From positions 1 to 13,707 of the forward strand of contig CALKYL010000347.1 in NCBI GenBank assembly GCA_938003515.1: a stretch of DNA of 13,707 nt. The letters run 5' to 3'. Under the pieces are notes generated by a model. That model was not told the origin of the DNA. It was given only the letters and a program-made list of their open reading frames with translations, and did not search any database. The DNA is from an uncultured bacterium (GTDB lineage: Bacteria; Planctomycetota; UBA1135; UBA2386). Shown here one piece after another: positions 1 to 8,439 of this stretch; within the stretch, counting starts at the first letter, position 1, and every line of letters begins with the position of its first letter. The translations under genes were made by a program, and so were the position numbers.

Positions 1-2054
<2,054 letters not shown>

Positions 2055-2091
2055 CGGCCGCGAGACGTCGGGCTCCACGGAGCCCGTGAAC

Positions 2092-2122
2092 GACGGCCCG
2101 CCGGCCCCGCCGGCGGGCCGTC
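2092..2122 (+). terminator. Strong hairpin after katG, candidate terminator
   Basis: A perfect 13-bp inverted repeat (GACGGCCCGCCGG at 2092-2104 against CCGGCGGGCCGTC at 2110-2122) encloses a 5-base loop and begins 37 bases after the katG stop. No T-tract follows (TGCGTCTCC), so it is not a textbook intrinsic terminator. GC-rich genomes often use such hairpins for termination or 3'-end protection. Confidence 0.65.
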
Positions 2123-2136
2123 TGCGTCTCCGGGGA

Positions 2137-2162
2137 GCGGCCGGCGCGGCGCCTCCGGCCGC
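2137..2162 (+). terminator. Second hairpin after katG
   Basis: A perfect 8-bp stem (GCGGCCGG at 2137-2144, CCGGCCGC at 2155-2162) with a 10-base loop lies 14 bases after the first hairpin. Together they fill most of the 153-base gap between katG and the lipoprotein gene. There is no T-run. It may be a back-up terminator or only a result of high GC. Confidence 0.35.
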
Positions 2163-2193
2163 GGCGCGCGATGCCCGCCCGGGGGTCGTGCGG

Positions 2194-2200
2194 TAGAAGG
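2194..2200 (+). promoter_or_regulatory. -10-like / Shine-Dalgarno-like element before the lipase start
   Basis: TAGAAGG precedes the ATG at 2208. AAGG at 2197-2200 with 7 bases to the ATG could serve as a short Shine-Dalgarno, and TAGAAG (2194-2199) matches 4 of 6 bases of TATAAT. Either reading supports the start at 2208. The sequence cannot separate them. Confidence 0.35.
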
Positions 2201-2207
2201 TCCGGGC

Positions 2208-3992
2208 ATGCGCCGTGCCCAATCCTCGTTCGTCGCCGTGCTGCTCGCCGCCTGCGCCACCAACCCGGTGCGGGTCGAGGCCGTCGGGCTGGCCGAGGTC
2301 GTGCGCACGCAGCAGCTGTCGGCCTACGACGGCGACGCGCTCAGCGGCCGCACGCTCGCGCTGCTCGACCGGCTCGGCTTCCCGCCCGGCGAGCACGCGG
2401 CCGCGGTCGTTCGCCTCGCCCGCCCGATCGTGGCGCTGGCCGACCACGAACGGCTGATGGCCCGCGCCGAGCTGCTGTACCACCTGGCGGAGCGCGGCGA
2501 GCCCGCGCAGCGCGCGGATCGTTTCCTCGAGTCCGCGTGCGACGCGGCGCGGGCGCTCGGCTGCCGCGCCGACGAGGCGCAACCGGTGTTCGACCCGCTG
2601 CGCAACCGGGCGCTCGAGCGGCACGGCTACGCGCTGACGCGCTTCCTCGGCACGTGCCTCGCCGAGGAGCCGGAGCTGGCCGGGCTGCTGCGGCTGCTGC
2701 GCGAACGGCATCGCGTCGACGTCGACTGGCGGGTCGACGGGCCCTGGGAGCTGACCGACTTCGACCGCTGGCACTGCGCGGACACGATGGCGGTCGCGGG
2801 CTTGCGCCACCGCTACCGCCGCCTCGGCGCGGGCGTGCCCCTGGTCGCCGAGCGCGACGCCGAACGCGGCGTCACCCGCTACCTGACGCCGGAGGCGGTG
2901 ACCCGCGGCTTCACGGCCGTGCTGCGTCCCGCGGACGGCGAACGCTACCGCGGCCGGCTCGAGTTGCTCGACCCGCGGCGCACGCACCACGTCGACGCCG
3001 TGCCCGGCCTGCGCGTGCCGCTCGCGGCCGACTTCACGGCGCCGTTCGCCTGGCTGCTCGCCCAGGCGCAGATCCACGCGCTCGAGGACCGCAGCTTCTT
3101 CTCGTCGGACGTCGCCGGGCGCGAGGGCCTCTACCTGCTCGAGGACTACGACCCCGACCGCGTGCCGGTGGTCATGGTGCACGGCCTGTGGTCGAGCCCG
3201 CTGACCTGGCGCGACCTGACCAACGACGTCTTCGGCGACGAGACGCTGCACGGCCGCTACCAGGTCTGGCACTACTTCTACGCGACGGGCACGCCGCTGC
3301 TCGAGAACGTGCGGCAGCTGCGGGAGACGCTCCTGCAGGCGCGTTCGGACCTGGACCCGGAACTCGACGATCCGGCGACGCAGCGGCTGGTGCTCGTCGG
3401 CCACAGCATGGGCGGGCTCTTGTCGCGCATGGCGGTTTCGCGCACCGGCGACGCGATCTGGAACACGGTGTTCGAAGCGCCGTTCGACCGGGTCGCGCCG
3501 GAGCTCCAAGCGGAGGACCGCGACATGGCGTCGCGGCTCTACTTCTGGGAGCCGCTGCCGTTCGTCGACCGCGTGATCTTCATCGCCGCCCCCCACCGCG
3601 GCAGCGGCATGGCGGACGACCTGATCGGCCGCCTCGGTTCGACGCTGATGTCGGTGCCGCGCCGCCTGCGCGACTTCGTCGGCCGGATCCGGCGGTTCGC
3701 GAGCATGCAGGTCGACCTGCCGACGAGCGTAGACGAGCTGTCGCCGTCCCATCCCGTGATGCGCGCGCTGAGCGCGCTGCCGATCGGGGACGGCGTCGTC
3801 TACCACAGCATCATGGGCGACGTCAGCGGCAGCGCCGACAGCGCCGACTGGACCGACGGCGTCGTGCCCTACTGGTCCTCGCGCCTCGACGGCGCCGCGT
3901 CGGAGGCGGTGATCCCCGACGCCGACCACGCGGTGCACTTCGACCCGCGGGCCTCGGCAGAGGTGCGCCGCATCCTGCGCGCGGCGCGGTAG
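2208..3992 (+). CDS. Lipoprotein alpha/beta-hydrolase (lipase/esterase family)
   Basis: Predicted 594-residue serine hydrolase, probably an ester or lipid hydrolase anchored on the cell envelope. The N-terminus (MRRAQSSFVAVLLAAC) is a short lipoprotein signal with lipobox L13-A14-A15-C16, which also supports this start. Residues 17 to about 310 form a region I do not recognise, largely helical in appearance. The hydrolase core follows: oxyanion-hole motif HGLWSSP (325-331), nucleophile elbow GHSMGG with S400, a strand FIAAPHRGS, acid D550 in TDGVVPYWSS, and a C-terminal histidine, H574 or H577, in DADHAVHFDP. The full triad is therefore present. The pattern fits the PGAP1/esterase-lipase type; substrate is unknown. 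It is flanked on both sides by hairpins, so it is probably its own transcription unit. Confidence 0.85.
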   Translation: MRRAQSSFVAVLLAACATNPVRVEAVGLAEVVRTQQLSAYDGDALSGRTLALLDRLGFPPGEHAAAVVRLARPIVALADHERLMARAELLYHLAERGEPAQRADRFLESACDAARALGCRADEAQPVFDPLRNRALERHGYALTRFLGTCLAEEPELAGLLRLLRERHRVDVDWRVDGPWELTDFDRWHCADTMAVAGLRHRYRRLGAGVPLVAERDAERGVTRYLTPEAVTRGFTAVLRPADGERYRGRLELLDPRRTHHVDAVPGLRVPLAADFTAPFAWLLAQAQIHALEDRSFFSSDVAGREGLYLLEDYDPDRVPVVMVHGLWSSPLTWRDLTNDVFGDETLHGRYQVWHYFYATGTPLLENVRQLRETLLQARSDLDPELDDPATQRLVLVGHSMGGLLSRMAVSRTGDAIWNTVFEAPFDRVAPELQAEDRDMASRLYFWEPLPFVDRVIFIAAPHRGSGMADDLIGRLGSTLMSVPRRLRDFVGRIRRFASMQVDLPTSVDELSPSHPVMRALSALPIGDGVVYHSIMGDVSGSADSADWTDGVVPYWSSRLDGAASEAVIPDADHAVHFDPRASAEVRRILRAAR

Positions 3993-4007
3993 CCGCGTCG
4001 ACGCGGC
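3992..4007. repeat. Perfect 16-bp palindrome at the lipase stop
   Basis: GCCGCGTCGACGCGGC is its own reverse complement and begins at the last base of the TAG stop. In RNA it gives a 6-bp stem with a TCGA loop, immediately followed by the hairpin at 4008-4035. It may be the first half of a tandem terminator or a protein-binding palindrome. Confidence 0.5.
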
Positions 4008-4035
4008 GCCGAACGGCCGACGTGCGCCGTTCGGC
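4008..4035 (+). terminator. Hairpin after the lipase gene, candidate terminator
   Basis: A perfect 10-bp inverted repeat (GCCGAACGGC at 4008-4017, GCCGTTCGGC at 4026-4035) has an 8-base loop. It directly abuts the palindrome at 3992-4007 and ends 40 bases before the next start codon. There is no T-tract. The position between two genes supports a role in transcription termination. Confidence 0.5.
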
Positions 4036-4062
4036 CCAGTGGCTCCGGGCCGCAGTTCCGCC

Positions 4063-4068
4063 TAGCCT
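4063..4068 (+). promoter_or_regulatory. TAGCCT, -10-like element 7 bases before the ligase ATG
   Basis: TAGCCT fits the TANNNT form of a -10 box and ends exactly 7 bases before the ATG at 4076. No Shine-Dalgarno lies in between (CGGCCGG), so a leaderless transcript starting at or near the ATG is plausible. No clear -35 is seen 17 bases upstream. Confidence 0.4.
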
Positions 4069-4075
4069 CGGCCGG

Positions 4076-5599
4076 ATGGAACCCGCTCCGGGCAGCGCCG
4101 AGGAGATCACGCGGTTCTGCGAGCTGCAGGAACGGCTCGCGCGACACTTCCGCGAGGTGTTCCCCGATCGCTCGGCGGCCCGGACCGTGGTCTTGATCCC
4201 GAGCCTCAGCATCGACGCCTACATCCTCGCGAAGGTCGCCGGCGTGCAGCACTACGAGGAGCGCATGCTGTCGATGCTGATGCTGCTGCGGCTGCCGCGC
4301 ACGAAGGTCGTCTACGTGACGAGCGAGCCGATCGACCCGGCGATCGTCGACTACTACCTGAGCTTCCTCAGCGGCGTGCCCGCCGGCCACGCGCGGCAGC
4401 GGCTGACGCTGCTCGCGTGCCACGACGCGTCGCTGACGACGGTCAGCCAGAAGATCCTCGATCGGCCGCGCCTGCTGCGACGCATCCGCGCGGCGATCGA
4501 GGACCCGGCGGCGGCCCACATGACGTGCTTCGCCGCGACCGACGTCGAGCGCACGCTCGCCGTGCGGCTGGGCGTCCCGCTCTACGCCTGCGACCCGCGG
4601 CTGCAGGACCTCGGCTCCAAGAGCGGCAGCCGCGAGGTCTTCAAGAGCGCGGGCGTCGCGCTGCCGGACGGCTTCGAGCGTCTGCGCTCGATCGACGACG
4701 TCGTCGACGCGCTGGCCGAGCTCAAGCGGCGCAACCCGGACCTGCGCAAGGCCGCGATCAAGCTCGAGGAGGGCGCTTCGGGCGAGGGCAACGCGACGTT
4801 CGTCTACGACGGCGCGGCCGCCGGCGGCGACCTCCACGCGTGGATCCGCGGCGAGCTGCCCAGGCGGGTGAAGTTCGTCGCGGCGGACGAGCGGTGGGAC
4901 GCCTACGCGGCCAAGTTCGCGCAGATGGGCGGCATCGTCGAGGCGTGGGTCGACGGCGCCGACAAGTGCTCGCCGTCGGTGCAGTGCCGCATCGACCCGC
5001 TCGGCCGCGTCGAGACGATCTCGACCCACGACCAGGTGCTCGACGGCGACTCGGGCCAGATCTTCCTCGGCAGCACGTTCCCGGCGCGCGAGGCCTACCG
5101 GCTGCAGATCCAGGCGGCCGCCGCGCGCGTCAGCGCGGTGCTGAAGCAGCGCGGCGTGCTCGGACGGTTCGGCGTCGACTTCGTGTCGGTGCGCGACGGC
5201 GACGCGTGGCGCCACCTGGCGATCGAGATCAACCTGCGCAAGGGCGGCACGACCCACCCGTTCGTGATGCTGCAGTTCCTGACCGACGGCGCGTACGACC
5301 CCGAAACCGGCCTGTTCCGGACCCCGCGCGGCGAGGCGCGCTACTACTACGCCTCGGACAACCTGACGAACCCCGACTACCGTCGGCTCACGCCGTCCGA
5401 CCTCAACGACATCGCGGTCGAGCACGACCTGCACTTCCACGCGGCGACGCAGCAGGGCGTCGTCTTCCACCTGATCGGCGCGCTGTCGCAGTTCGGCAAG
5501 CTCGGCGTGCTGTGCGTCGGCGACTCGCCGACCTCGGCGCAGCGGCTGTTCGAGCACACGGTCGCGATCCTCGACCACGAGGCGCTGCGCGACGCCTGA
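4076..5599 (+). CDS. PGM1-like ATP-grasp peptide ligase (carboxylate-amine ligase)
   Basis: Predicted 507-residue cytoplasmic ligase that would activate a carboxylate as an acyl-phosphate with ATP and join it to an amine. Residues 1 to about 180 look like the pre-ATP-grasp domain. The ATP-grasp core has the nucleotide-binding lysine block AIKLEEGASGEGN (K229, G236-E237-G238-N239), a segment with STHDQVLDGDSGQIF, and the Mg-ligand motif EINLRKGGTTHPF (E384, N386, R388). Residues about 410-505 (YASDNL, LTPSDL, GVVFHLIGALSQFGKLG) match my recollection of the C-terminal domain of the PGM1 family. In that family, Streptomyces PGM1 of pheganomycin biosynthesis ligates a non-ribosomal amino acid to a ribosomal peptide. 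Substrates here are unknown and no precursor peptide gene is seen nearby. The frame stays open upstream to 2171, but that overlaps the lipase. The M24 gene starts 18 bases downstream. Confidence 0.82.
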   Translation: MEPAPGSAEEITRFCELQERLARHFREVFPDRSAARTVVLIPSLSIDAYILAKVAGVQHYEERMLSMLMLLRLPRTKVVYVTSEPIDPAIVDYYLSFLSGVPAGHARQRLTLLACHDASLTTVSQKILDRPRLLRRIRAAIEDPAAAHMTCFAATDVERTLAVRLGVPLYACDPRLQDLGSKSGSREVFKSAGVALPDGFERLRSIDDVVDALAELKRRNPDLRKAAIKLEEGASGEGNATFVYDGAAAGGDLHAWIRGELPRRVKFVAADERWDAYAAKFAQMGGIVEAWVDGADKCSPSVQCRIDPLGRVETISTHDQVLDGDSGQIFLGSTFPAREAYRLQIQAAAARVSAVLKQRGVLGRFGVDFVSVRDGDAWRHLAIEINLRKGGTTHPFVMLQFLTDGAYDPETGLFRTPRGEARYYYASDNLTNPDYRRLTPSDLNDIAVEHDLHFHAATQQGVVFHLIGALSQFGKLGVLCVGDSPTSAQRLFEHTVAILDHEALRDA

Positions 5600-5604
5600 G
5601 CGGC

Positions 5605-5610
5605 TACCCT
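5605..5610 (+). promoter_or_regulatory. TACCCT, -10-like element 7 bases before the M24 peptidase ATG
   Basis: TACCCT fits TANNNT and ends exactly 7 bases before the ATG at 5618, the same spacing as TAGCCT before the ligase gene. It sits in the 18-base gap after the ligase stop. No Shine-Dalgarno is present (CCGCGCC), so the peptidase may have its own leaderless transcript as well as read-through from the ligase. No good -35 is visible. Confidence 0.4.
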
Positions 5611-5617
5611 CCGCGCC

Positions 5618-6991
5618 ATGCACACGATCGCATCCGGGCAGGTCCACGTCGCGGCGTTCGCGGCCGCGTTGTTCACGACGGGTGCGGCCGGCCAGCGCGA
5701 ATGGGACCAGGGCCAGGACGTGCCGGCACCGCCGGCCGTGCTGTCGCCGCAGCAGCGGGCGGCGACGATCAACCGCGTCCTCCGCGAGCGCCTCGACACG
5801 CTGCTCCCGCGGCTGATGCGCGAGTGCGACCTCGACATGTGGATCGTGCTGAACCGCGAGTACGCCGAGGACCCGGTCTACCTGACGCTCGTGCCCGAGC
5901 CGGTGTTCGCCGCGCGCCGGACGACGATCCTCGTGTTCTTCGACCGCGGCGAGGAGCAGGGCGTCGAGCGGCTGACCGTCAGCCGCTACGGCCTCGGCGA
6001 CGTCTACGCGAGCGCGTGGGACGGCGGCAGCGACGACGACCAGTGGGCGCGGCTCGCGGCGCTCGTCGCCGAGCGGGACCCGCAGCGCATCGGCGTCGAC
6101 ACGAGCGAGCACTGGGCGTTCGGCGACGGCCTGACGAGCGGCCTGCGGCGGCGGCTCGAGCAGGCGCTCGCCGGCCGCCACCGCGGACGCCTCGTGTCGG
6201 CCGAGCGGCTGTGCGTGCGCTGGCTCGAGACGCGCACCGATGCCGAGCTCGAGCTCTACCCGCAGGTCGTGCAGCTCGCGCGCGGCGTGGTCGCCGAGGC
6301 GTTCTCCAACCGCGTGATCACGCCCGGCGTGACGACCACCGACGACGTGCGCTGGTGGCTGCGGGGCCGCTTCGAGGAGCTCGGCCTGCCGGTCTGGTTC
6401 CACCCGATCTGCGACGTGCAGCGCCGCGACCCCGAGCTCGACGCCGAGCGGCCGTTCCTCGGCGACGCCGACGCGGTCATCCGCCGCGGGGACGTGCTGC
6501 ACTGCGACGTCGGCATCCGCTACCTGCGCCTGTGCACCGACACGCAGGAGATGGGCTACGTGCTGCGCGCCGGCGAACGCGACGTGCCCGACGGCCTCGT
6601 GCGTGCGCTCGCGGTCGGCAACCGGTGGCAGGACCTGCTGACGTCGTCGTTCGTGGCCGGCCGGACCGGCAACCAGATCCTCGCGGCGACGCTGGAGAAG
6701 TGCGCGGAGGCGGGCATCACCGGCAGCGTCTACACCCACCCGCTCGGCTTCTTCGGACACGCCGCCGGCCCGACGATCGGCATGTGGGACAACCAGGGCC
6801 CGACCCCGGTGCGCGGCGACTGGCCGCTGTTCCCGAACACGTGCTACGCGATCGAGGGCAACGTGCGCGTGCCGCTGCCCGAGTGGCAGGGTCAGCCGGT
6901 GCAGATCGGCCTCGAGCAGGACGCGTGCTTCGACGGCGAACGCGTCGTCTACCTCGGCGGGCGACAGACGCGCTGGCACGTCGTGCGTTGA
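5618..6991 (+). CDS. Exported M24-family metallopeptidase (Xaa-Pro aminopeptidase-like)
   Basis: Predicted 457-residue dinuclear-metal peptidase of the pita-bread fold (methionine aminopeptidase / aminopeptidase P clan). The N-terminus has a weakly hydrophobic stretch (VAAFAAALFTTGAAG) that looks like a signal peptide, with possible cleavage before QREWDQ, so I infer export. Residues about 40-230 are the N-terminal domain typical of Xaa-Pro peptidases. The catalytic domain carries all five expected metal ligands: D297 (HCDVG), D308 (CTDTQE), H374 (THPLGFFGH), E413 (AIEGN) and E433 (GLEQD). H381 corresponds to the second histidine used in substrate binding. It should therefore be active; a proline preference is only inferred from the family. 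It is probably co-transcribed with the ligase 18 bases upstream. It converges with the MscS gene. Confidence 0.85.
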   Translation: MHTIASGQVHVAAFAAALFTTGAAGQREWDQGQDVPAPPAVLSPQQRAATINRVLRERLDTLLPRLMRECDLDMWIVLNREYAEDPVYLTLVPEPVFAARRTTILVFFDRGEEQGVERLTVSRYGLGDVYASAWDGGSDDDQWARLAALVAERDPQRIGVDTSEHWAFGDGLTSGLRRRLEQALAGRHRGRLVSAERLCVRWLETRTDAELELYPQVVQLARGVVAEAFSNRVITPGVTTTDDVRWWLRGRFEELGLPVWFHPICDVQRRDPELDAERPFLGDADAVIRRGDVLHCDVGIRYLRLCTDTQEMGYVLRAGERDVPDGLVRALAVGNRWQDLLTSSFVAGRTGNQILAATLEKCAEAGITGSVYTHPLGFFGHAAGPTIGMWDNQGPTPVRGDWPLFPNTCYAIEGNVRVPLPEWQGQPVQIGLEQDACFDGERVVYLGGRQTRWHVVR

Positions 6992-7023
6992 CGCGCCGTG
7001 GAGGACCGCCACCGGACTTGGCG

Positions 7024-7048
7024 CCCCGGCGAGCGTGCGCCCGCGGGG
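7024..7048. terminator. Imperfect hairpin between convergent genes
   Basis: In the 73-base gap between the M24 stop and the MscS stop, CCCC (7024-7027) can pair with GGGG (7045-7048) and GGCG (7028-7031) with CGCC (7038-7041), around a 6-base loop and a 3-base bulge. A bidirectional terminator is plausible from position. The stem is imperfect and has no T-run. Confidence 0.3.
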
Positions 7049-7064
7049 TCGTCCGGCGCGGCCT

Positions 7065-8234
7065 TCACGAGCCCTTCGGATCCATCGCGAGCGGCTCGCC
7101 GGTCGCGGCGTCGCGCGGCTCGGGCTCGCCCGGCAGCCCGCCGACGTCCGGCTGCTCGAGCCGCGGATCCTCGATCGCGACGTGCCGGGCCGCGCGCTGC
7201 TGCACGCGCCGCGTCGAGTCGAGTTCGGCCCGCACGGTCGGCAGCGCCTCGGGCTGCTCGCGCGCGAGGAACGCGATCAGCTTCTCCCGCACGTGGCAGC
7301 GCAGGTCCCACGCGCGCGGCGACGTGCTGGCGCTGACCAGGACCCGCAGCTGGATCGCGCGCTCGCTGCACTCGACCACCTGCAGCACCGCGACGCGGCC
7401 GTCCCAGAGGTCGGTCTCGTGCACGATGCGGCTCAGCTCCTGCCGCAGCGCCGGCACCTGCACGCCGTAGTCGGTCCAGAGCATCACCGAGCCGAGCAGG
7501 TCGGCGCGCGTGCGCGTCCAGTTCTGGAACGACTGCTCGAGCAGACGGCTGAACGGCACGATCAGCCGGCGCTCGTCCCAGATCTTGACGACGACGTAGG
7601 TCGTCGTGATGTCCTCGATCCAGCCCCACTCGCCGTCGATGACGACCGCGTCGTCGAGCCGGATCGGCTGGGTCAGCGCGATCTGGATGCCGGCCAGGAA
7701 GTTGCCGATCGTGCGCTGCGCGGCGAGACCGAGCACGAGGCCGACGATGCCCGCCGACGCCAGCAGCCCGTTGCCGAGCGTGCGCACCTGCTCGAACGTC
7801 GAGAGGATCACGGCCGCGCCGAGCACCCAGACGAGGATCAGCGCGATGCGCAGCAGCACCCGGTACTGCGGGTGCACGCGGCGCGCCGTCAGGTTGTCGG
7901 CGACCGCGGTGTCGTGACGTTCGAGCAAGAGCGCCACCAGGACGGCGAGCAGCGTCGCGACGAGCCACGTGATGCCGACGCCGAGCGCGACGGCCAGCCC
8001 CCGCGAGAGCCAGGGCCCGGCGTCGACCGACTCCGCGCGCGGCAGCGCGGCGACGGCGGCGCCGGCCAGCAGCACGAGCAGCAGCGGCACCCGCAGCGCG
8101 CGCAGGTGCGGACCGGCGGAAGCGCCGCGCAGCAGCGACCACACGGCGCGGAGCGACCCGAGGGCCCGGGTCACCACGACCAGCGCGAGGCCGGCGATCG
8201 CGGACCAGAGGACGACGTCGGCGAGCGTCTGCAT
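7065..8234 (-). CDS. MscS-family mechanosensitive ion channel
   Basis: Predicted 389-residue inner-membrane channel that opens under membrane tension and releases small solutes during hypo-osmotic shock. I chose the ATG at 8234 because it directly precedes the first hydrophobic helix (MQTLADVVLW, then AGLALVVV); the frame is open further upstream but adds only a non-hydrophobic tail. Four hydrophobic segments lie near residues 5-22, 46-64, 77-102 and 125-146. The pore helix is about 150-185 (ASAGIVGLVLGLAAQRTIGN), followed by the conserved block TQPIRLDDAVVIDGEWGWIE and the beta-domain block RRLIVPFSRLLEQSFQNWTR. The C-terminal tail (about 350-389) is polar and Pro/Glu/Arg-rich. It is longer than E. 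coli MscS (286 residues) by extra N-terminal helices and this tail. It is divergent from the S9 peptidase gene; I see no functional link to its neighbours. Confidence 0.92.
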   Translation of the reverse strand: MQTLADVVLWSAIAGLALVVVTRALGSLRAVWSLLRGASAGPHLRALRVPLLLVLLAGAAVAALPRAESVDAGPWLSRGLAVALGVGITWLVATLLAVLVALLLERHDTAVADNLTARRVHPQYRVLLRIALILVWVLGAAVILSTFEQVRTLGNGLLASAGIVGLVLGLAAQRTIGNFLAGIQIALTQPIRLDDAVVIDGEWGWIEDITTTYVVVKIWDERRLIVPFSRLLEQSFQNWTRTRADLLGSVMLWTDYGVQVPALRQELSRIVHETDLWDGRVAVLQVVECSERAIQLRVLVSASTSPRAWDLRCHVREKLIAFLAREQPEALPTVRAELDSTRRVQQRAARHVAIEDPRLEQPDVGGLPGEPEPRDAATGEPLAMDPKGS

Positions 8235-8240
8235 GCGCGC

Positions 8241-8270
8241 ATCATGGACCGGGAACGCGACCGACTCCAA
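8241..8270 (-). promoter_or_regulatory. Possible promoter of the MscS gene
   Basis: On the minus strand, TTGGAG (8270-8265) and CATGAT (8246-8241) are 18 bases apart. CATGAT matches 4 of 6 bases of TATAAT, TTGGAG only 3 of 6 of TTGACA. CATGAT ends 6 bases before the ATG, which would give a nearly leaderless transcript. There is no Shine-Dalgarno. The support is weak. Confidence 0.25.
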
Positions 8271-8274
8271 ACGC

Positions 8275-8321
8275 CCGGCGCGCCCGCCCGGCGGTGGCAC
8301 CGGGGCGAGCCGGCGCGCCCG
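8275..8321. repeat. Two 12-bp GC-rich direct repeats in the divergent intergenic region
   Basis: CCGGCGCGCCCG occurs at 8275-8286 and again at 8310-8321, a 35-base period. Each copy contains the palindrome GGCGCGCC, and each is followed by a CCCGGCGG motif. The copies lie between the divergent MscS and S9 peptidase genes, where operators would be expected. Chance in GC-rich DNA is a real alternative. Confidence 0.35.
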
Positions 8322-8375
8322 GCGCTCCCGGCGGCGCGTGAGGGCGGTCGTTACGACGACGTTGCGGGCCGGGCC

Positions 8376-8406
8376 CTTACCCGCGCCCCCCGCTTCGGCT
8401 TACCCT
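8376..8406 (+). promoter_or_regulatory. Repeated CTTACCC and -10-like TACCCT upstream of the S9 peptidase
   Basis: CTTACCC occurs at 8376-8382 and 8399-8405, 23 bases apart. The second copy forms TACCCT (8401-8406), identical to the element before the M24 gene. Here a leader of 33 bases separates it from the ATG at 8440. The first copy lies where a -35 would be expected but matches TTGACA poorly. It is either the promoter or a two-site operator. Confidence 0.3.
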
Positions 8407-8439
8407 GCGGGGCCTCCCTCTGACCGAGAACGCAGCGAC

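Noticed and set aside
2171..4075. Upstream extension of the ligase reading frame to 2171
   Set aside because: It overlaps the lipase gene completely, reads as Arg/Ala/Pro-rich shadow sequence, and the ligase-like sequence begins only at the ATG at 4076.
3869..7012. 1047-codon minus-strand open frame
   Set aside because: It lies antisense to the ligase and M24 peptidase, is Arg/Ala/Val/His-rich with no motif, and is a typical shadow of GC-rich coding DNA.
4417..7470. 1017-codon plus-strand open frame
   Set aside because: It is a frame-shifted shadow of the ligase and M24 genes, mostly Arg/Ala/Pro, and crosses gene borders and the convergent MscS gene.
8235..8300. Longer MscS start at 8300
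   Set aside because: The added 22 residues are polar and cover the promoter-like elements; the first membrane helix starts directly after the ATG at 8234.
7969..8439. Upstream extension of the S9 peptidase frame to 7969
   Set aside because: It overlaps the MscS gene and would place residues before an obvious signal peptide starting at 8440.
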